DNA of 64,000 nucleotides from Hymenobacter glacieicola (GTDB lineage: Bacteria; Bacteroidota; Bacteroidia; Cytophagales; Hymenobacteraceae). The notes under the pieces are model-generated. The model had not been told where the DNA came from. It made no database searches and saw only the letters and a list, made by a program, of their open reading frames with translations. The stretch lies in assembly GCF_014640315.1 (NCBI RefSeq), contig NZ_BMGS01000005.1, forward strand, positions 1 through 64,000, given 5' to 3'. Every line of letters begins with the position of its first letter. Position 1 is the stretch's first letter. Position numbers and translations under genes: made by a program. Below, one piece after another: positions 7,438 to 16,067 of the stretch.

Positions 7438-9222
7438 CTAAACTTCCTCGCTCTGAAGCTGCCGCTCATAAAGGGCGCGGTACAGGCCGTTTTCGTCCTG
7501 CATCAGGTTTTCGTGGGTGCCGTGCTGCACAATCTGTCCATCGTCGAGCACCAGAATTTCGTCGGCTAGCTTTACCGACGACACGCGGTGGGAGATAATC
7601 AGGCTGGTGCGGTTGTGCATGATGCGCTGCAAGGCCCCCAGAATGGCATTCTCCGTATTCGTGTCTACGGCCGACAAGGCATCGTCCAGAATCAGGATTT
7701 TGGGCTCTTTCACTAAGGCCCGAGCAATGCTGACCCGCTGTTTCTGGCCGCCGGAGAGGGTAATGCCCCGCTCGCCCACTTTCGTGTCGAAGCCTTCCGG
7801 GAAGCGCAGGATGTTTTCGTACACGTTAGCATCCTTGGCGGCCTGGAGCATGCGCTCCTCGTCCGGAGCATCGAGGCCGAAGTTGATGTTGTTGCGGATG
7901 GAGTCGGAGAAGAGAAACACATCCTGGGGTACGTACCCGATCTGGCTGCGTAGGGAACGAAGTGACAGGTCGCGCACATCCACGCCGTCAATCAGGATGC
8001 GGCCGCTGGTTACATCGTAAAGGCGCGAGAGCACGGCGGCTACGGTGCTTTTGCCAGCGCCGGTGTTGCCAATGACGGCCAGCGTCTGGCCCGGCCGAAT
8101 GCGGAACGAGACGTCGCGCAGGGCTTGAATGCCCGTGTCGGGGTAGGTGAAGGTGACGTGGTCGAACACAATGTCGCCCTGAATGTCCAGCTCCCGATTC
8201 TGCTGGGACACGATGTCCGTCTGCTGGTGCATGAACTCGTTGATGCGGGCCTGCGAGGCTTCGGCGCGCTGCACCAGAGAACTGGTCCAGCCCAGGGCCG
8301 TAACGGGCCAGGTGAGCAGGTTCACGTAAATCAGAAACTCCGCAATGCTGCCCGTAGTAATGGTGCCGCGAATTACTTCCTGCCCGCCCAGCCACACCGT
8401 AACAATGGTGCTGATGCCCACCAAAAACAGAATCAGCGGGAAAAACAGGGAGTTCACGAAATTCAAACTCAGGGACTTCTGCTTGTAGTGCTCCGAAGCC
8501 TCCGCGAACTGCCGGTGCGAGTCCTCCTCGCGCACAAAGGACTTCAGCACCCGAATTCCGGAAAACGCCTCCTGCACAAACGTGGTCATGGACGCCAGGG
8601 AGCGTTGAATCTCATCGGACTTCTTCTCAATCAGGTTGTTGACATAGAAGATGCTCACGCTCAGGATGGGTAGGGGCAGCAGCGTGTAGAGCGTCAGCTT
8701 CACGTTCACCATGAGCATGAGCGGCACGATGAGCACGAAGAGAATCACGAGCTGCATAAAGTACATGAGGGCCGGCCCAATGTACATGCGCACCCGCCCC
8801 ACGTCCTCCGATATTCTGGACATCAGGTCGCCGGTGCTGTGGCGGCGGTAGAAGGAGAGGGGTAGGGACTGGTAGTGCTGGTAGATTTCGTTTTTCTGGT
8901 CGTTTTCCACGTGCCGGCTCATCACAATGAGCGTCTGGCGCATGAAGAACAGAAAGATACCGCGCAGCAAGGCCATCAGCAGGATGAGCACCCCGTAGAG
9001 CAGCACGTTGCGCCCGAACAGCTCATAGACGCCGCTCTGGGCCCGGGTGCCAGCGTAGAGGTGATATAAGTCGATGCCCTCACTGACCAGGTCGAAGGCG
9101 TAACGTACAATCTGGGCCGGGAAAATGGCCAGCAGCGTACTAAGCGCCACGAAAAGCACTCCGCCGAGGAAGTGCCACTTGTAGCGCAGCAGGTATTTAT
9201 TGGTTGCGGAGAGGGCGCGCAC
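7438..9222 (-). CDS. ABC exporter half-transporter (degenerate-site subunit)
   Basis: A 594-residue exporter: six membrane helices (about residues 15-320), then a nucleotide-binding domain with Walker A GNTGAGKS near 382, signature LSGGQ near 487 and Walker B ILDDALSAVD near 507. The residue after Walker B is aspartate where the catalytic glutamate is expected. In BmrC/YheI and TM287 the same replacement marks the subunit that forms the degenerate ATP site with its partner. The partner's altered signature LSVGQ is found at 3894-5672. A heterodimeric multidrug- or lipid-type exporter is therefore likely, with its two genes on opposite strands. Start is GTG at 9222, directly before the first helix region. 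Confidence 0.88.
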   Translation of the reverse strand: MRALSATNKYLLRYKWHFLGGVLFVALSTLLAIFPAQIVRYAFDLVSEGIDLYHLYAGTRAQSGVYELFGRNVLLYGVLILLMALLRGIFLFFMRQTLIVMSRHVENDQKNEIYQHYQSLPLSFYRRHSTGDLMSRISEDVGRVRMYIGPALMYFMQLVILFVLIVPLMLMVNVKLTLYTLLPLPILSVSIFYVNNLIEKKSDEIQRSLASMTTFVQEAFSGIRVLKSFVREEDSHRQFAEASEHYKQKSLSLNFVNSLFFPLILFLVGISTIVTVWLGGQEVIRGTITTGSIAEFLIYVNLLTWPVTALGWTSSLVQRAEASQARINEFMHQQTDIVSQQNRELDIQGDIVFDHVTFTYPDTGIQALRDVSFRIRPGQTLAVIGNTGAGKSTVAAVLSRLYDVTSGRILIDGVDVRDLSLRSLRSQIGYVPQDVFLFSDSIRNNINFGLDAPDEERMLQAAKDANVYENILRFPEGFDTKVGERGITLSGGQKQRVSIARALVKEPKILILDDALSAVDTNTENAILGALQRIMHNRTSLIISHRVSSVKLADEILVLDDGQIVQHGTHENLMQDENGLYRALYERQLQSEEV

Positions 9223-9698
9223 GAGGGGAAGTTAGAAAGTACAAGGACGGGGAAGAACGTCGGACCGTTGCCAGGAGGTAGGAGCTACTGCCAACTACTC
9301 CCTGCCGCCAACCGAAACTCCGTGTGACGCCAGGGCAACCCATCAGATTGGCAATGGCGGCCGGAAAAGAATAGAAGTTTGGCAAGTAGAAAGTTAAAAC
9401 GCTGCAAAAGGGTTTCAGTAGGGCGCCTGCCGGGCGGCTAACCGATTCGGCCCCACGGCGCTAAACCCTGGGAAAAGACGGTTACCGGCTGGTTGAAGTC
9501 GGAAAATCGGAGTACTTTTGCACCCGCATTGCGGGAGCCCCCGGGGGAGAGTAAAGCTGCGCGTATCCTTGAACGACGGGAAAATAGCCACTGGGCGTTG
9601 CCATTTGTTTAAGCGAGCTGCGAAGTGAATTTCTTCCGGAAAGCCAGCCGTAAAGGTACAACAACCACCCCACCCCCATTTCTTTTTCCACCCTACGT
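9223..9698. other. Divergent intergenic region with leucine dehydrogenase promoter
   Basis: A 476-base gap between divergent genes. No family-like coding frame is seen. It holds a good promoter for the plus-strand gene (9493-9520) and leaves a leader of about 170 bases with no clear hairpin terminator or riboswitch. Near the minus-strand start a TACTTTCT-like sequence could serve the exporter gene. Confidence 0.5.
9493..9520 (+). promoter_or_regulatory. Promoter of leucine dehydrogenase (TTG / TAnnTTTG)
   Basis: TTG at 9493-9495 and TACTTTTG at 9513-9520 are 17 bases apart, close to the spacing of Bacteroidota -33 and -7 elements. Start of transcription is expected near 9526. Confidence 0.6.
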
Positions 9699-10790
9699 AT
9701 GGTAGAAACGAAAGTGTTGACCGAAACGTCGGTCTTCGGGCAAATTGCCGAGCATCAGCATGAGCAGGTAGTGTTCTGCCACGACCACGAAACGGGCCTG
9801 CGCGCCATCATTGGTATTCATAACACGGTGCTGGGCCCCGCGCTGGGCGGCACGCGCATGTGGCACTACACTTCGGAGGCCGAGGCCCTGAACGACGTGC
9901 TCCGCCTCTCGCGCGGCATGACCTACAAGGCGGCTATTTCCGGCCTGAATCTGGGTGGGGGCAAGGCCGTTATCATCGGCGACGCCAAAACCATGAAGAC
10001 CGAAGCCTTGCTGCGTAAGTTTGGCCGCTTCGTGCAGAATTTGAATGGCAAGTACATCACGGCCGAGGACGTAAACATGACCACCAAGGACATGGAGTAC
10101 ATCCGGATGGAAACGCGGCACGTGTCGGGCCTGCCCGAGAGCATGGGCGGCAGCGGCGACCCGTCGCCGGTGACAGCCTACGGCACCTACATGGGCATGA
10201 AAGCCGCCGCTAAAAAAGCGTTCGGCTCCGACTCCCTGGCCGGCAAGCGCATTGCGGTGCAGGGCGTGGGCCACGTAGGAACCTACCTGCTGGAATACTT
10301 GCAGAAGGAAGGCGCCAAGCTGGTACTCACCGATTACTACGAAGACCGCGCCCTGGAAGCCGCCGCCCGCTTCGGGGCCAAAGCCGTGGGCCTGGACGAA
10401 ATCTACGACCAGGACGTAGACATCTACTCGCCCTGCGCGCTGGGTGCTACCCTCAACGACGACACCCTGCGCCGCCTGAAGTGCCAGGTAGTAGCCGGCT
10501 GCGCCAACAACCAGCTGGCCAACGAGAACGTGCACGGTCCGGCCCTGGTGGAGCAAGGCATTGTGTACGCCCCCGACTTTCTCATCAATGCCGGCGGCCT
10601 CATCAACGTCTGCTCCGAAGTGCAGGGTGGCAACCGCGAGTCGGTGATGACCCAAACGGAGCGCATCTACGACATTACCACTCAGGTGCTGAACCGCGCC
10701 GCCCAGGAAGGCAGCCACCCCCAGGCCGCCGCTACCCGCCAGGCCGAGGAGCGTATCGCCGCCATCGGCAAGGTTAAATCAACGTATTAA
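9699..10790 (+). CDS. ldh: Leucine dehydrogenase (Glu/Leu/Phe/Val dehydrogenase family)
   Basis: A 363-residue NAD-dependent amino-acid dehydrogenase, which deaminates branched-chain L-amino acids to the keto acid and ammonia. Length and sequence fit leucine dehydrogenases: the substrate-binding 'LGGTRMW' (about residue 50), the catalytic lysine in 'NLGGGKAVI', and a Rossmann site 'VQGVGHVGTYLLEYL' near 187. 'CALGATLNDDT' and 'AGCANNQL' line the cofactor site as in the family. It is shorter than the glutamate dehydrogenase at 47123 and lacks that enzyme's N-terminal extension. It has its own promoter and is probably transcribed alone; an inverted repeat follows the stop. Confidence 0.88.
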   Translation: MVETKVLTETSVFGQIAEHQHEQVVFCHDHETGLRAIIGIHNTVLGPALGGTRMWHYTSEAEALNDVLRLSRGMTYKAAISGLNLGGGKAVIIGDAKTMKTEALLRKFGRFVQNLNGKYITAEDVNMTTKDMEYIRMETRHVSGLPESMGGSGDPSPVTAYGTYMGMKAAAKKAFGSDSLAGKRIAVQGVGHVGTYLLEYLQKEGAKLVLTDYYEDRALEAAARFGAKAVGLDEIYDQDVDIYSPCALGATLNDDTLRRLKCQVVAGCANNQLANENVHGPALVEQGIVYAPDFLINAGGLINVCSEVQGGNRESVMTQTERIYDITTQVLNRAAQEGSHPQAAATRQAEERIAAIGKVKSTY

Positions 10791-10799
10791 ATAGCGAGT

Positions 10800-10865
10800 G
10801 AGTGAATGAGTGATTAAGTGAAGTGGTTGTTCTAATAAGCCATTCGCTACCTCACTCATTCACTC
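10800..10865. repeat. Intergenic inverted repeat of GAGTGAAT units
   Basis: Between ldh and nusB a run of GAGT/GAAT units (10796-10825) faces its reverse complement (10849-10882). The best arms are 14 bp perfect (10800-10813 with 10852-10865) and degenerate pairing extends beyond. The same style of gap filler, with different words, occurs at other gaps in this window. It may fold in the transcript and separate the two genes. Confidence 0.6.
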
Positions 10866-10889
10866 ATTTACTCATTCACTTCCCATAGA

Positions 10890-12074
10890 ATGCTCAACCG
10901 TCGCACGCTTCGCATCAAGGTCATGCAGGCCCTGTACGCCTACCATCAGGCCGTCGGGTCCGATTTTTTATTGGCCCTCGACCAGATTGCGGATGCTTTC
11001 GCGCCCGATTTGAACTCGCCGGAGCCCCAGGACCGCAAGCAGCTGCAGGGCCAGCGCAAGATGGCTGAGGTCATTTTCAAAGAGTGGCACAAAACCGCCG
11101 AGCAGCCGGAGCCTACCGAGGATGCGGACGTGAACGACGCCGTAAAAGAAGCCATCAAGTACTACCAGAAGGCCGTAGCCAAGGACGCTACCTACTACGG
11201 AGGCCAGATGGTGCACGCTGCCGAGAGCATTCACGACCAGTACATTCACCTGCTCAATATTCCGGAGGCGCTGCTGCAGGTAATTGAGGAAGAGAAGGTG
11301 CGCGACTCGCGCCGGTTTACGGCGGCCAAGGAGCCCTTGCTGGATGCTACCCGTTTGCTGGAAAACCCGGTAATTGAGAAGCTCATCAACAACCTGCAGC
11401 TGCAGGACCTGACCATCCGCCGCTCCTTGAAGTGGCACGGCGAGGACGAGCTGGACGCCCTGCGCAACGCCTGGCGCAACGAAATGAAGCAGGACCCGGA
11501 GCTGCTGAGCTACCTGGCGGCCCCGGCCGGCAACTACCAGCAGGACCAGGAAATTCTGAAGCACATCTACAAAACCTACGTGTTCAAGGGCGAGAGCCTG
11601 CCGGCCTACATCGAGGAGGACGACCTGAACTGGGAGGAAAACCGCGCCATCGTGAAAAACCTGGTGGTGAAAACCGTCAAGATGCTCGACGAGGCGGCCG
11701 ATGAAAACCTGGTGCTCATGTCCCTGTCGGCTAACTGGCAGGAGGATAAGGAGTTTGCCGAAAGCCTCTACAAGCAAACCCTGGCCGACGACGAGAAGTA
11801 CGAGAAGCTGATTGCCGAATCGGTGCAGAACTGGGACGTGGAGCGCGTAGCCCTGACCGACAAGATTCTACTGAAAATGGCCCTCTGTGAGATGCACCTG
11901 TTCCGGGCCATTCCGGTGAAAGTGACCATCAACGAGTACATCGAAATTAGTAAGATGTACTCTACGCCCAAGAGTAAGCAGTTTGTAAACGGGATTCTGG
12001 ATAAATTGGCGCAGGATCTGACGGCTAGCGGTGCCATCCGCAAGTCGGGCCGGGGCTTGCTGGACAACCAGTAA
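10890..12074 (+). CDS. nusB: Transcription antitermination factor NusB, long Bacteroidota form
   Basis: NusB binds the boxA RNA with S10 and keeps RNA polymerase processive on rRNA operons. At 394 residues this is far longer than the usual 140, as is normal in Bacteroidota. The opening 'RRTLRIKVMQALYAYHQA' matches the NusB N-terminal helix, and the last 110 residues ('DKILLKMALCEMHLF', 'VTINEYIEISKMYSTPKSKQFVNGILDKL') are the true NusB core. A large acidic, helical insert (about residues 60-280) lies between. Start ATG 10890 is directly at the conserved N-terminus. It heads a run of genes in the order nusB, ytxH-like. Confidence 0.9.
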   Translation: MLNRRTLRIKVMQALYAYHQAVGSDFLLALDQIADAFAPDLNSPEPQDRKQLQGQRKMAEVIFKEWHKTAEQPEPTEDADVNDAVKEAIKYYQKAVAKDATYYGGQMVHAAESIHDQYIHLLNIPEALLQVIEEEKVRDSRRFTAAKEPLLDATRLLENPVIEKLINNLQLQDLTIRRSLKWHGEDELDALRNAWRNEMKQDPELLSYLAAPAGNYQQDQEILKHIYKTYVFKGESLPAYIEEDDLNWEENRAIVKNLVVKTVKMLDEAADENLVLMSLSANWQEDKEFAESLYKQTLADDEKYEKLIAESVQNWDVERVALTDKILLKMALCEMHLFRAIPVKVTINEYIEISKMYSTPKSKQFVNGILDKLAQDLTASGAIRKSGRGLLDNQ

Positions 12075-12206
12075 GCTGGCGACGTAGACCCAAGGGCAGG
12101 AAGCAGAAGTTATATTCAGCTTTTTATATATCCTGCGCCGGAGTTCTACGTACGTATCCGTACTCCCTGTCTTACTTCTCACCCTCCGTACTCATTTCCT
12201 TTCATC

Positions 12207-12518
12207 ATGGGTAGCAAAACCACTACCGGCATTCTGTGCTTTGCCGGCGGCGCCCTCACCGGGGCCGTTATCGGACTACTGTACGCACCTGAAAAAGGCC
12301 GCGAAACGCGCAGCTGGCTTAGCTACCAGCTGGAAAAGTACCGCGAAACCCTGGCTGAGCTAACCGAGAACCTGGTAACCAGCCGCGCCGACCAAGGCCC
12401 CAGCTCCGCCAAGAGCGAAGGCCAGCGCGTGATTCAGGACGCCAAGAGCAAGGCTGAGCAGCTGCTCGGCGACGTTGATCAGCTGATTAACCAGATCAAC
12501 TCCCGGAAAACGGTATAA
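12207..12518 (+). CDS. YtxH domain protein
   Basis: A 103-residue protein with one membrane helix (about residues 7-28, 'GILCFAGGALTGAVIGLLYAP') followed by the 'PEKGRETRSWL' turn typical of YtxH-type proteins, and then a charged helical tail. Members are general-stress or envelope-linked proteins of unknown mechanism. The gene follows nusB by about 130 bases and ends at a perfect 17-bp hairpin. No partner is evident. Confidence 0.85.
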   Translation: MGSKTTTGILCFAGGALTGAVIGLLYAPEKGRETRSWLSYQLEKYRETLAELTENLVTSRADQGPSSAKSEGQRVIQDAKSKAEQLLGDVDQLINQINSRKTV

Positions 12519-12537
12519 CCAGATGCCCTGAGTACCC

Positions 12538-12590
12538 GATGTGCTGATAAGCTGATAGGCAGGTTCCTGCCGGCAGCTTATCAGCACATC
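12538..12590. terminator. Hairpin of GATGTGCTGAT type after ytxH
   Basis: A 17-bp perfect stem (12538-12554 with 12574-12590) followed by ttcattttta. It can end transcription of the YtxH gene. The arm word gatgtgctgat is shared with repeats near 55980 and 57150, so this may belong to a dispersed repeat family rather than being a plain terminator. Confidence 0.65.
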
Positions 12591-12618
12591 TTCATTTTTA
12601 GTACCCGCCAATGCTGGG

Positions 12619-12626
12619 TACCTTTG
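12619..12626 (+). promoter_or_regulatory. TAnnTTTG promoter element for isocitrate dehydrogenase
   Basis: TACCTTTG fits the Bacteroidota -7 element. The leader to ATG 12796 would be about 160 bases, with no recognisable riboswitch. Confidence 0.5.
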
Positions 12627-12795
12627 TATCATAGTGTGGGGGTGCCCGAAGCATGTAGCAATACGGGCCGCCGGCACTTCCAAGGGTAATGCCAGCATCT
12701 GGCTGCCGCCGCTAGCCACTTGCTGAGGCCGGCGCAGCCGCTACCCCTTGGGTTGCCCACCACCCGAAATTGCCCATTAACCCCAACTCAATAGA

Positions 12796-13800
12796 ATGCA
12801 TCTCATCACTCTCATTCCCGGCGACGGCATTGGCCCCGAAATCACGAAAGCAGTAACCGACATTTTCGCGGCGGCGCAGGTGCCGGTGCAGTGGGAGGAG
12901 CAGAACGCGGGCCAGACCACCTTCGACCAGTCGGGCGAGCTGATTCCGCAGGCCCTGCTCACGTCGCTGGAGAAAAACAAGGTAGCCTTGAAAGGCCCCA
13001 TCACCACGCCCGTCGGCAAGGGCTTCCGCTCCATCAACGTTACGCTGCGCCAGAAGTACGACCTCTACCAGAACGTGCGTCCTTCCAAAACCACGGAAGG
13101 CATCCAAACCCGCTACTCGGGTATCGACCTGGTGCTGTTCCGCGAAAATACCGAGGGCCTGTACGCTGGCCTCGAAATCTTCGATGAGCACAACGGCATC
13201 GGCGACTCCATTGCCCGCGTATCGGTGACGGGTGCCCGCAAAATCTGCCGCGCCGCCTTTGCTTACGCCGCCAAGCACGGCCGCAAAAAGGTAACGCTGG
13301 CCCACAAAGCCAACATTCTGAAAGTGCCCGGCAAAATTATGCTGGATGCTGCCCAAGAAGCGGCCCGCGAGTTTCCGCAGGTGCAGTACGAGGACAAGAT
13401 CATCGACAACATGTGCATGCAGCTGGTCACCAAGCCGGAGCAGTTCGATGTAATTGTGACTACCAACCTGTTCGGGGACATTCTGTCCGACCTCTGCGCC
13501 GGCCTGGTAGGTGGGCTAGGGGTAGTGTCGGGCGCCAACATCGGCGACGACATGGCCATCTTCGAAGCTGTGCACGGCTCGGCCCCCGACATTGCCGGCC
13601 AAGGCAAAGCCAACCCTACGGCCCTGCTGCGCTCGGCCTTGATGATGCTGCACCACATTGGCGAGCATGAGCACGCCAACAACATTGAGCGGGCTTTGGA
13701 GACGACGCTGCAGGACAAACAGAAGTGCACCGGTGACCTCGGCGGCAGCGCTTCAACCAGCGAGTTTGCCCAGGCCATCATCAACAACCTGAACAAGTAG
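12796..13800 (+). CDS. icd: NAD-type isocitrate dehydrogenase (IDH/IMDH family)
   Basis: A 334-residue beta-decarboxylating dehydrogenase. The nucleotide-site opening 'LIPGDGIGPEIT', the substrate arginines in 'LRQKYDLYQNVRPSKT', the 'FRENTEGLYAGLE' loop, the catalytic tyrosine/lysine region, and the metal aspartates in 'NLFGDILSDLCAGL' are all present. The 'ENTEG' loop and the short length fit the small NAD-linked isocitrate dehydrogenases (IDH3-like) rather than isopropylmalate dehydrogenase, where the loop differs and leu genes are usually near. The reaction is isocitrate to 2-oxoglutarate in the citric acid cycle. Transcribed from its own promoter. Confidence 0.82.
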   Translation: MHLITLIPGDGIGPEITKAVTDIFAAAQVPVQWEEQNAGQTTFDQSGELIPQALLTSLEKNKVALKGPITTPVGKGFRSINVTLRQKYDLYQNVRPSKTTEGIQTRYSGIDLVLFRENTEGLYAGLEIFDEHNGIGDSIARVSVTGARKICRAAFAYAAKHGRKKVTLAHKANILKVPGKIMLDAAQEAAREFPQVQYEDKIIDNMCMQLVTKPEQFDVIVTTNLFGDILSDLCAGLVGGLGVVSGANIGDDMAIFEAVHGSAPDIAGQGKANPTALLRSALMMLHHIGEHEHANNIERALETTLQDKQKCTGDLGGSASTSEFAQAIINNLNK

Positions 13801-13813
13801 CACCGCAAAGGAG

Positions 13814-13898
13814 ACGGGTAAGTTGACGGTTAAAACGGGGTGAGGCTGGGGCGAATGGCCCCGGGTCTCTATCTGTTCCAGCCCTCAACTTATCCGCT
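13814..13898. repeat. Imperfect inverted repeat after icd
   Basis: The word gggtaagttgacgg (13816-13829) faces its near reverse complement ccctcaacttatccgc (13882-13897), with an inner GC-rich hairpin (ggggc/gcccc). It has no clear U-tract. The construction, an arm of short words mirrored across 50 bases, resembles other gaps in this window. Confidence 0.5.
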
Positions 13899-13991
13899 CA
13901 ATTTGGGGTTAATACTGTACTTTCACGGTAGTAAACGTCTTTCTACTAAGCTGCTGGCTTCTAATCAGGTCAGCTTCTTTTTCCGATTAAC

Positions 13992-14516
13992 ATGAAACGC
14001 AATCTGTTTTCAGCTTTCCTGCTTTCCGGCGCGCTGCTGCTGGGTGCTTGTAACAACAACAAGGCCGATGTAGGCACCGAAGGCATGAACGCCGCCGCCG
14101 CCAACGCCAATGAGGCCGTGGCCAACCCAGTAGTTGACAACCCGAACGTCACCAACGAAACCGCCGCCCCGAACCCGAACGCCCCCGTGATGAGCTTTGC
14201 CGTAGCCGAGCACGATTTCGGGGATATTAAGCCCGGCGAAGTGGTAAAGCATACCTTCGAGTTCACCAACACCGGCAAGTCGCCGCTGCTGATTGAAAAC
14301 GCCACGGCTTCCTGCGGCTGCACTACCCCCAACTGGACCAAGGAACCCATTGCGCCCGGCGCCAAAGGCACCATCGACGTGCAGTTTGACTCGCACGGCA
14401 AAATGGGCATTCAGAACAAGGAGGTAGCCATTCAGGCTAACACCCAGCCCAGCATCACGAAAGTGGTGATTAAGGCCAACATTCTCCCCGACGGCCAGAA
14501 CGGTCCCACGCGCTAA
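13992..14516 (+). CDS. DUF1573 lipoprotein
   Basis: A 174-residue exported lipoprotein: a lipoprotein signal with lipobox LGAC (cysteine at residue 20), then an Asn/Ala-rich linker, then a DUF1573 immunoglobulin-like domain (about residues 65-165). The domain shows the signature 'HDFGDIKPGEVVKHTFEFTNTGKSPLLI' and 'SCGCTTPNW', with an invariant CGC turn. The role of the family is unknown; it is widespread in Bacteroidota envelopes. It sits just before yajC, ybbR and coaE, a common Bacteroidota gene order. A terminator-like hairpin separates it from yajC. Confidence 0.9.
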   Translation: MKRNLFSAFLLSGALLLGACNNNKADVGTEGMNAAAANANEAVANPVVDNPNVTNETAAPNPNAPVMSFAVAEHDFGDIKPGEVVKHTFEFTNTGKSPLLIENATASCGCTTPNWTKEPIAPGAKGTIDVQFDSHGKMGIQNKEVAIQANTQPSITKVVIKANILPDGQNGPTR

Positions 14517-14533
14517 GCCAGCGCCGGCGTAGT

Positions 14534-14582
14534 AGCCTGTCATCGGCAGTAAGCCTGTAGGGTTTGCTGCCGATGACAGGCT
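14534..14582 (+). terminator. Terminator after the DUF1573 gene
   Basis: A 16-bp perfect stem (14534-14549 with 14567-14582) directly followed by tttctttcc. It lies 18 bases after the stop at 14516. Confidence 0.78.
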
Positions 14583-14609
14583 TTTCTTTCCTTCCTGATT
14601 CCACAGCTC

Positions 14610-14927
14610 ATGTTTGCCACGCTTCTGCTCCAAGCCACGCCTACCTCCAGCGGCCTAATTTCCTACCTGCCGCTCGTGGCCATGGTAGTGGTGATGTACT
14701 TCTTCATGATTCGGCCCCAGCAGCGCCGCTCCGCCGAAGCCAAAAAATTCCGGGCGTCCCTGGCCAAAGGGGCTAACGTGGTGACCATTGGGGGCCTGCA
14801 CGGCCGGGTAGTCGACGTAAACGAAGACACCGTGACGGTGGAAGTAGACAAAGGCGTGCGCCTGCGCTTCGACCGCTCGGCCATTGCCCGCGAGGTCGTC
14901 AGCAAAAGCGCTACCCCCACCGTGTAA
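14610..14927 (+). CDS. yajC: Sec translocase accessory subunit YajC
   Basis: A 105-residue single-span membrane protein that joins SecDF in protein export. It shows the membrane segment 'LISYLPLVAMVVVMYFFMIRPQQ' with the near-invariant FMIRPQQ(R)R end, then a small domain with 'GANVVTIGGLHGRVVDVNEDTVTVEV'. ATG 14610 lies about 28 bases after the preceding hairpin. It is followed by ybbR and coaE on the same strand. Confidence 0.95.
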   Translation: MFATLLLQATPTSSGLISYLPLVAMVVVMYFFMIRPQQRRSAEAKKFRASLAKGANVVTIGGLHGRVVDVNEDTVTVEVDKGVRLRFDRSAIAREVVSKSATPTV

Positions 14928-15070
14928 TTTCTAGTTTCCGGCATCCCGAAGCAGAAGTTTCGCTCGCACCAAAGCGGCAAGGTTAGTACCTTGTTGCACC
15001 AGTATCTGCTGGTTGGGCGAGGTGAAGCCCTGCTTCGGGATACTCGTTTTCTTCCCTAACTACCCTGCTC

Positions 15071-16036
15071 GTGCCCTCTGCCCGTCCTGACCGTGTGCTG
15101 CGCTGGTTTGTGAACCCGTTTTACGGGCAGGAGCGGAGCTATTGGCGGGCCGTGACGGCGTGTTTTCTGGTGGCCAGCACGTTCTGGCTGCTCAACGCCC
15201 TCAACAAAACCTACACCACCCGCATTACCTACCCCCTGGCGTGGCGCTACGATAACAGCCGCTTTATTCCGGTGCAGCCCCTGCCCAAAGAAGTACCCGT
15301 GAACGTGACCGGGCGGGGCTGGAAGCTGTTGCGCCGCCAGCTCATGCTGGACGTGAAGCCGGCCGAGCTGACCCTGAGTGCCCCGGCCGCTACCCGCTAC
15401 GTTACCGCCCGGGTTATTCGGCCGGCCCTGCAGCAGGCCATGGAGGGGCTCCAGTTCAACTACCTGCTCTCCGATACGCTGTGGGTGGAGCTGGACCGGC
15501 TGGTGAGCCGGCGGCTGCCCCTGGGCCTGAGCCCCGCCACCGATGGGGCGGCGCTGCCCTACGATGCCCGGTTTGAGCCCGCCAGTGTGGTATTCCGGGG
15601 CCCGGCCAGTAAGGTGAACTACCTGCCTGCTCCCTACCCCGTGCACTTGCCCCAGGCTCCCGCCGGCTCCTCCACGGGTGATATTCGGGTGCCCATTGGC
15701 GGGCCCGATTTAGTGCAAACCAACGTGCAGGATGTACGTGTACGCCTACTGCGCCGGCCCGTCGTGACGGTGCCGGTGGAGGTGGTGCCGGAACTCCTGG
15801 ATGCTCCCGCGGGTCACGTCTACCGCTTTTCGCCCGCTACCGTGCACGTGCGGCTGCAGTTTTTCCCCGAGGATACCGTGGGCTTTCAGCGCAAGCAGGT
15901 GCGGGTGCAACTGCATTACGGGCAGTTCACCAACCGCGACTCCAGCCTGCGCCCCTTCCTGGCCGAAAAGCCGGCCCAGGCGCGGGGCTATTTGGTGCTC
16001 ACGCGCGGGGTACAGGTGCATCGGGTAGAGCAGTAA
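15071..16036 (+). CDS. YbbR-like domain protein
   Basis: A 321-residue protein with one membrane span near residues 25-45 ('AVTACFLVASTFWLLNAL') and then several beta-rich repeats of YbbR type, with the typical 'LNKTYTTRITYPL' and 'VPVNVTGRGWKLLRR' segments. YbbR proteins in Firmicutes (CdaR) regulate a cyclic-di-AMP synthase; in Bacteroidota the domain is found alone before coaE and its job is unclear. The start is a GTG at 15071. It overlaps no gene and stands 28 bases before coaE. Confidence 0.8.
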   Translation: MPSARPDRVLRWFVNPFYGQERSYWRAVTACFLVASTFWLLNALNKTYTTRITYPLAWRYDNSRFIPVQPLPKEVPVNVTGRGWKLLRRQLMLDVKPAELTLSAPAATRYVTARVIRPALQQAMEGLQFNYLLSDTLWVELDRLVSRRLPLGLSPATDGAALPYDARFEPASVVFRGPASKVNYLPAPYPVHLPQAPAGSSTGDIRVPIGGPDLVQTNVQDVRVRLLRRPVVTVPVEVVPELLDAPAGHVYRFSPATVHVRLQFFPEDTVGFQRKQVRVQLHYGQFTNRDSSLRPFLAEKPAQARGYLVLTRGVQVHRVEQ

Positions 16037-16067
16037 GGCTACCCGGAATACTTCAACAGAGGAAGTG

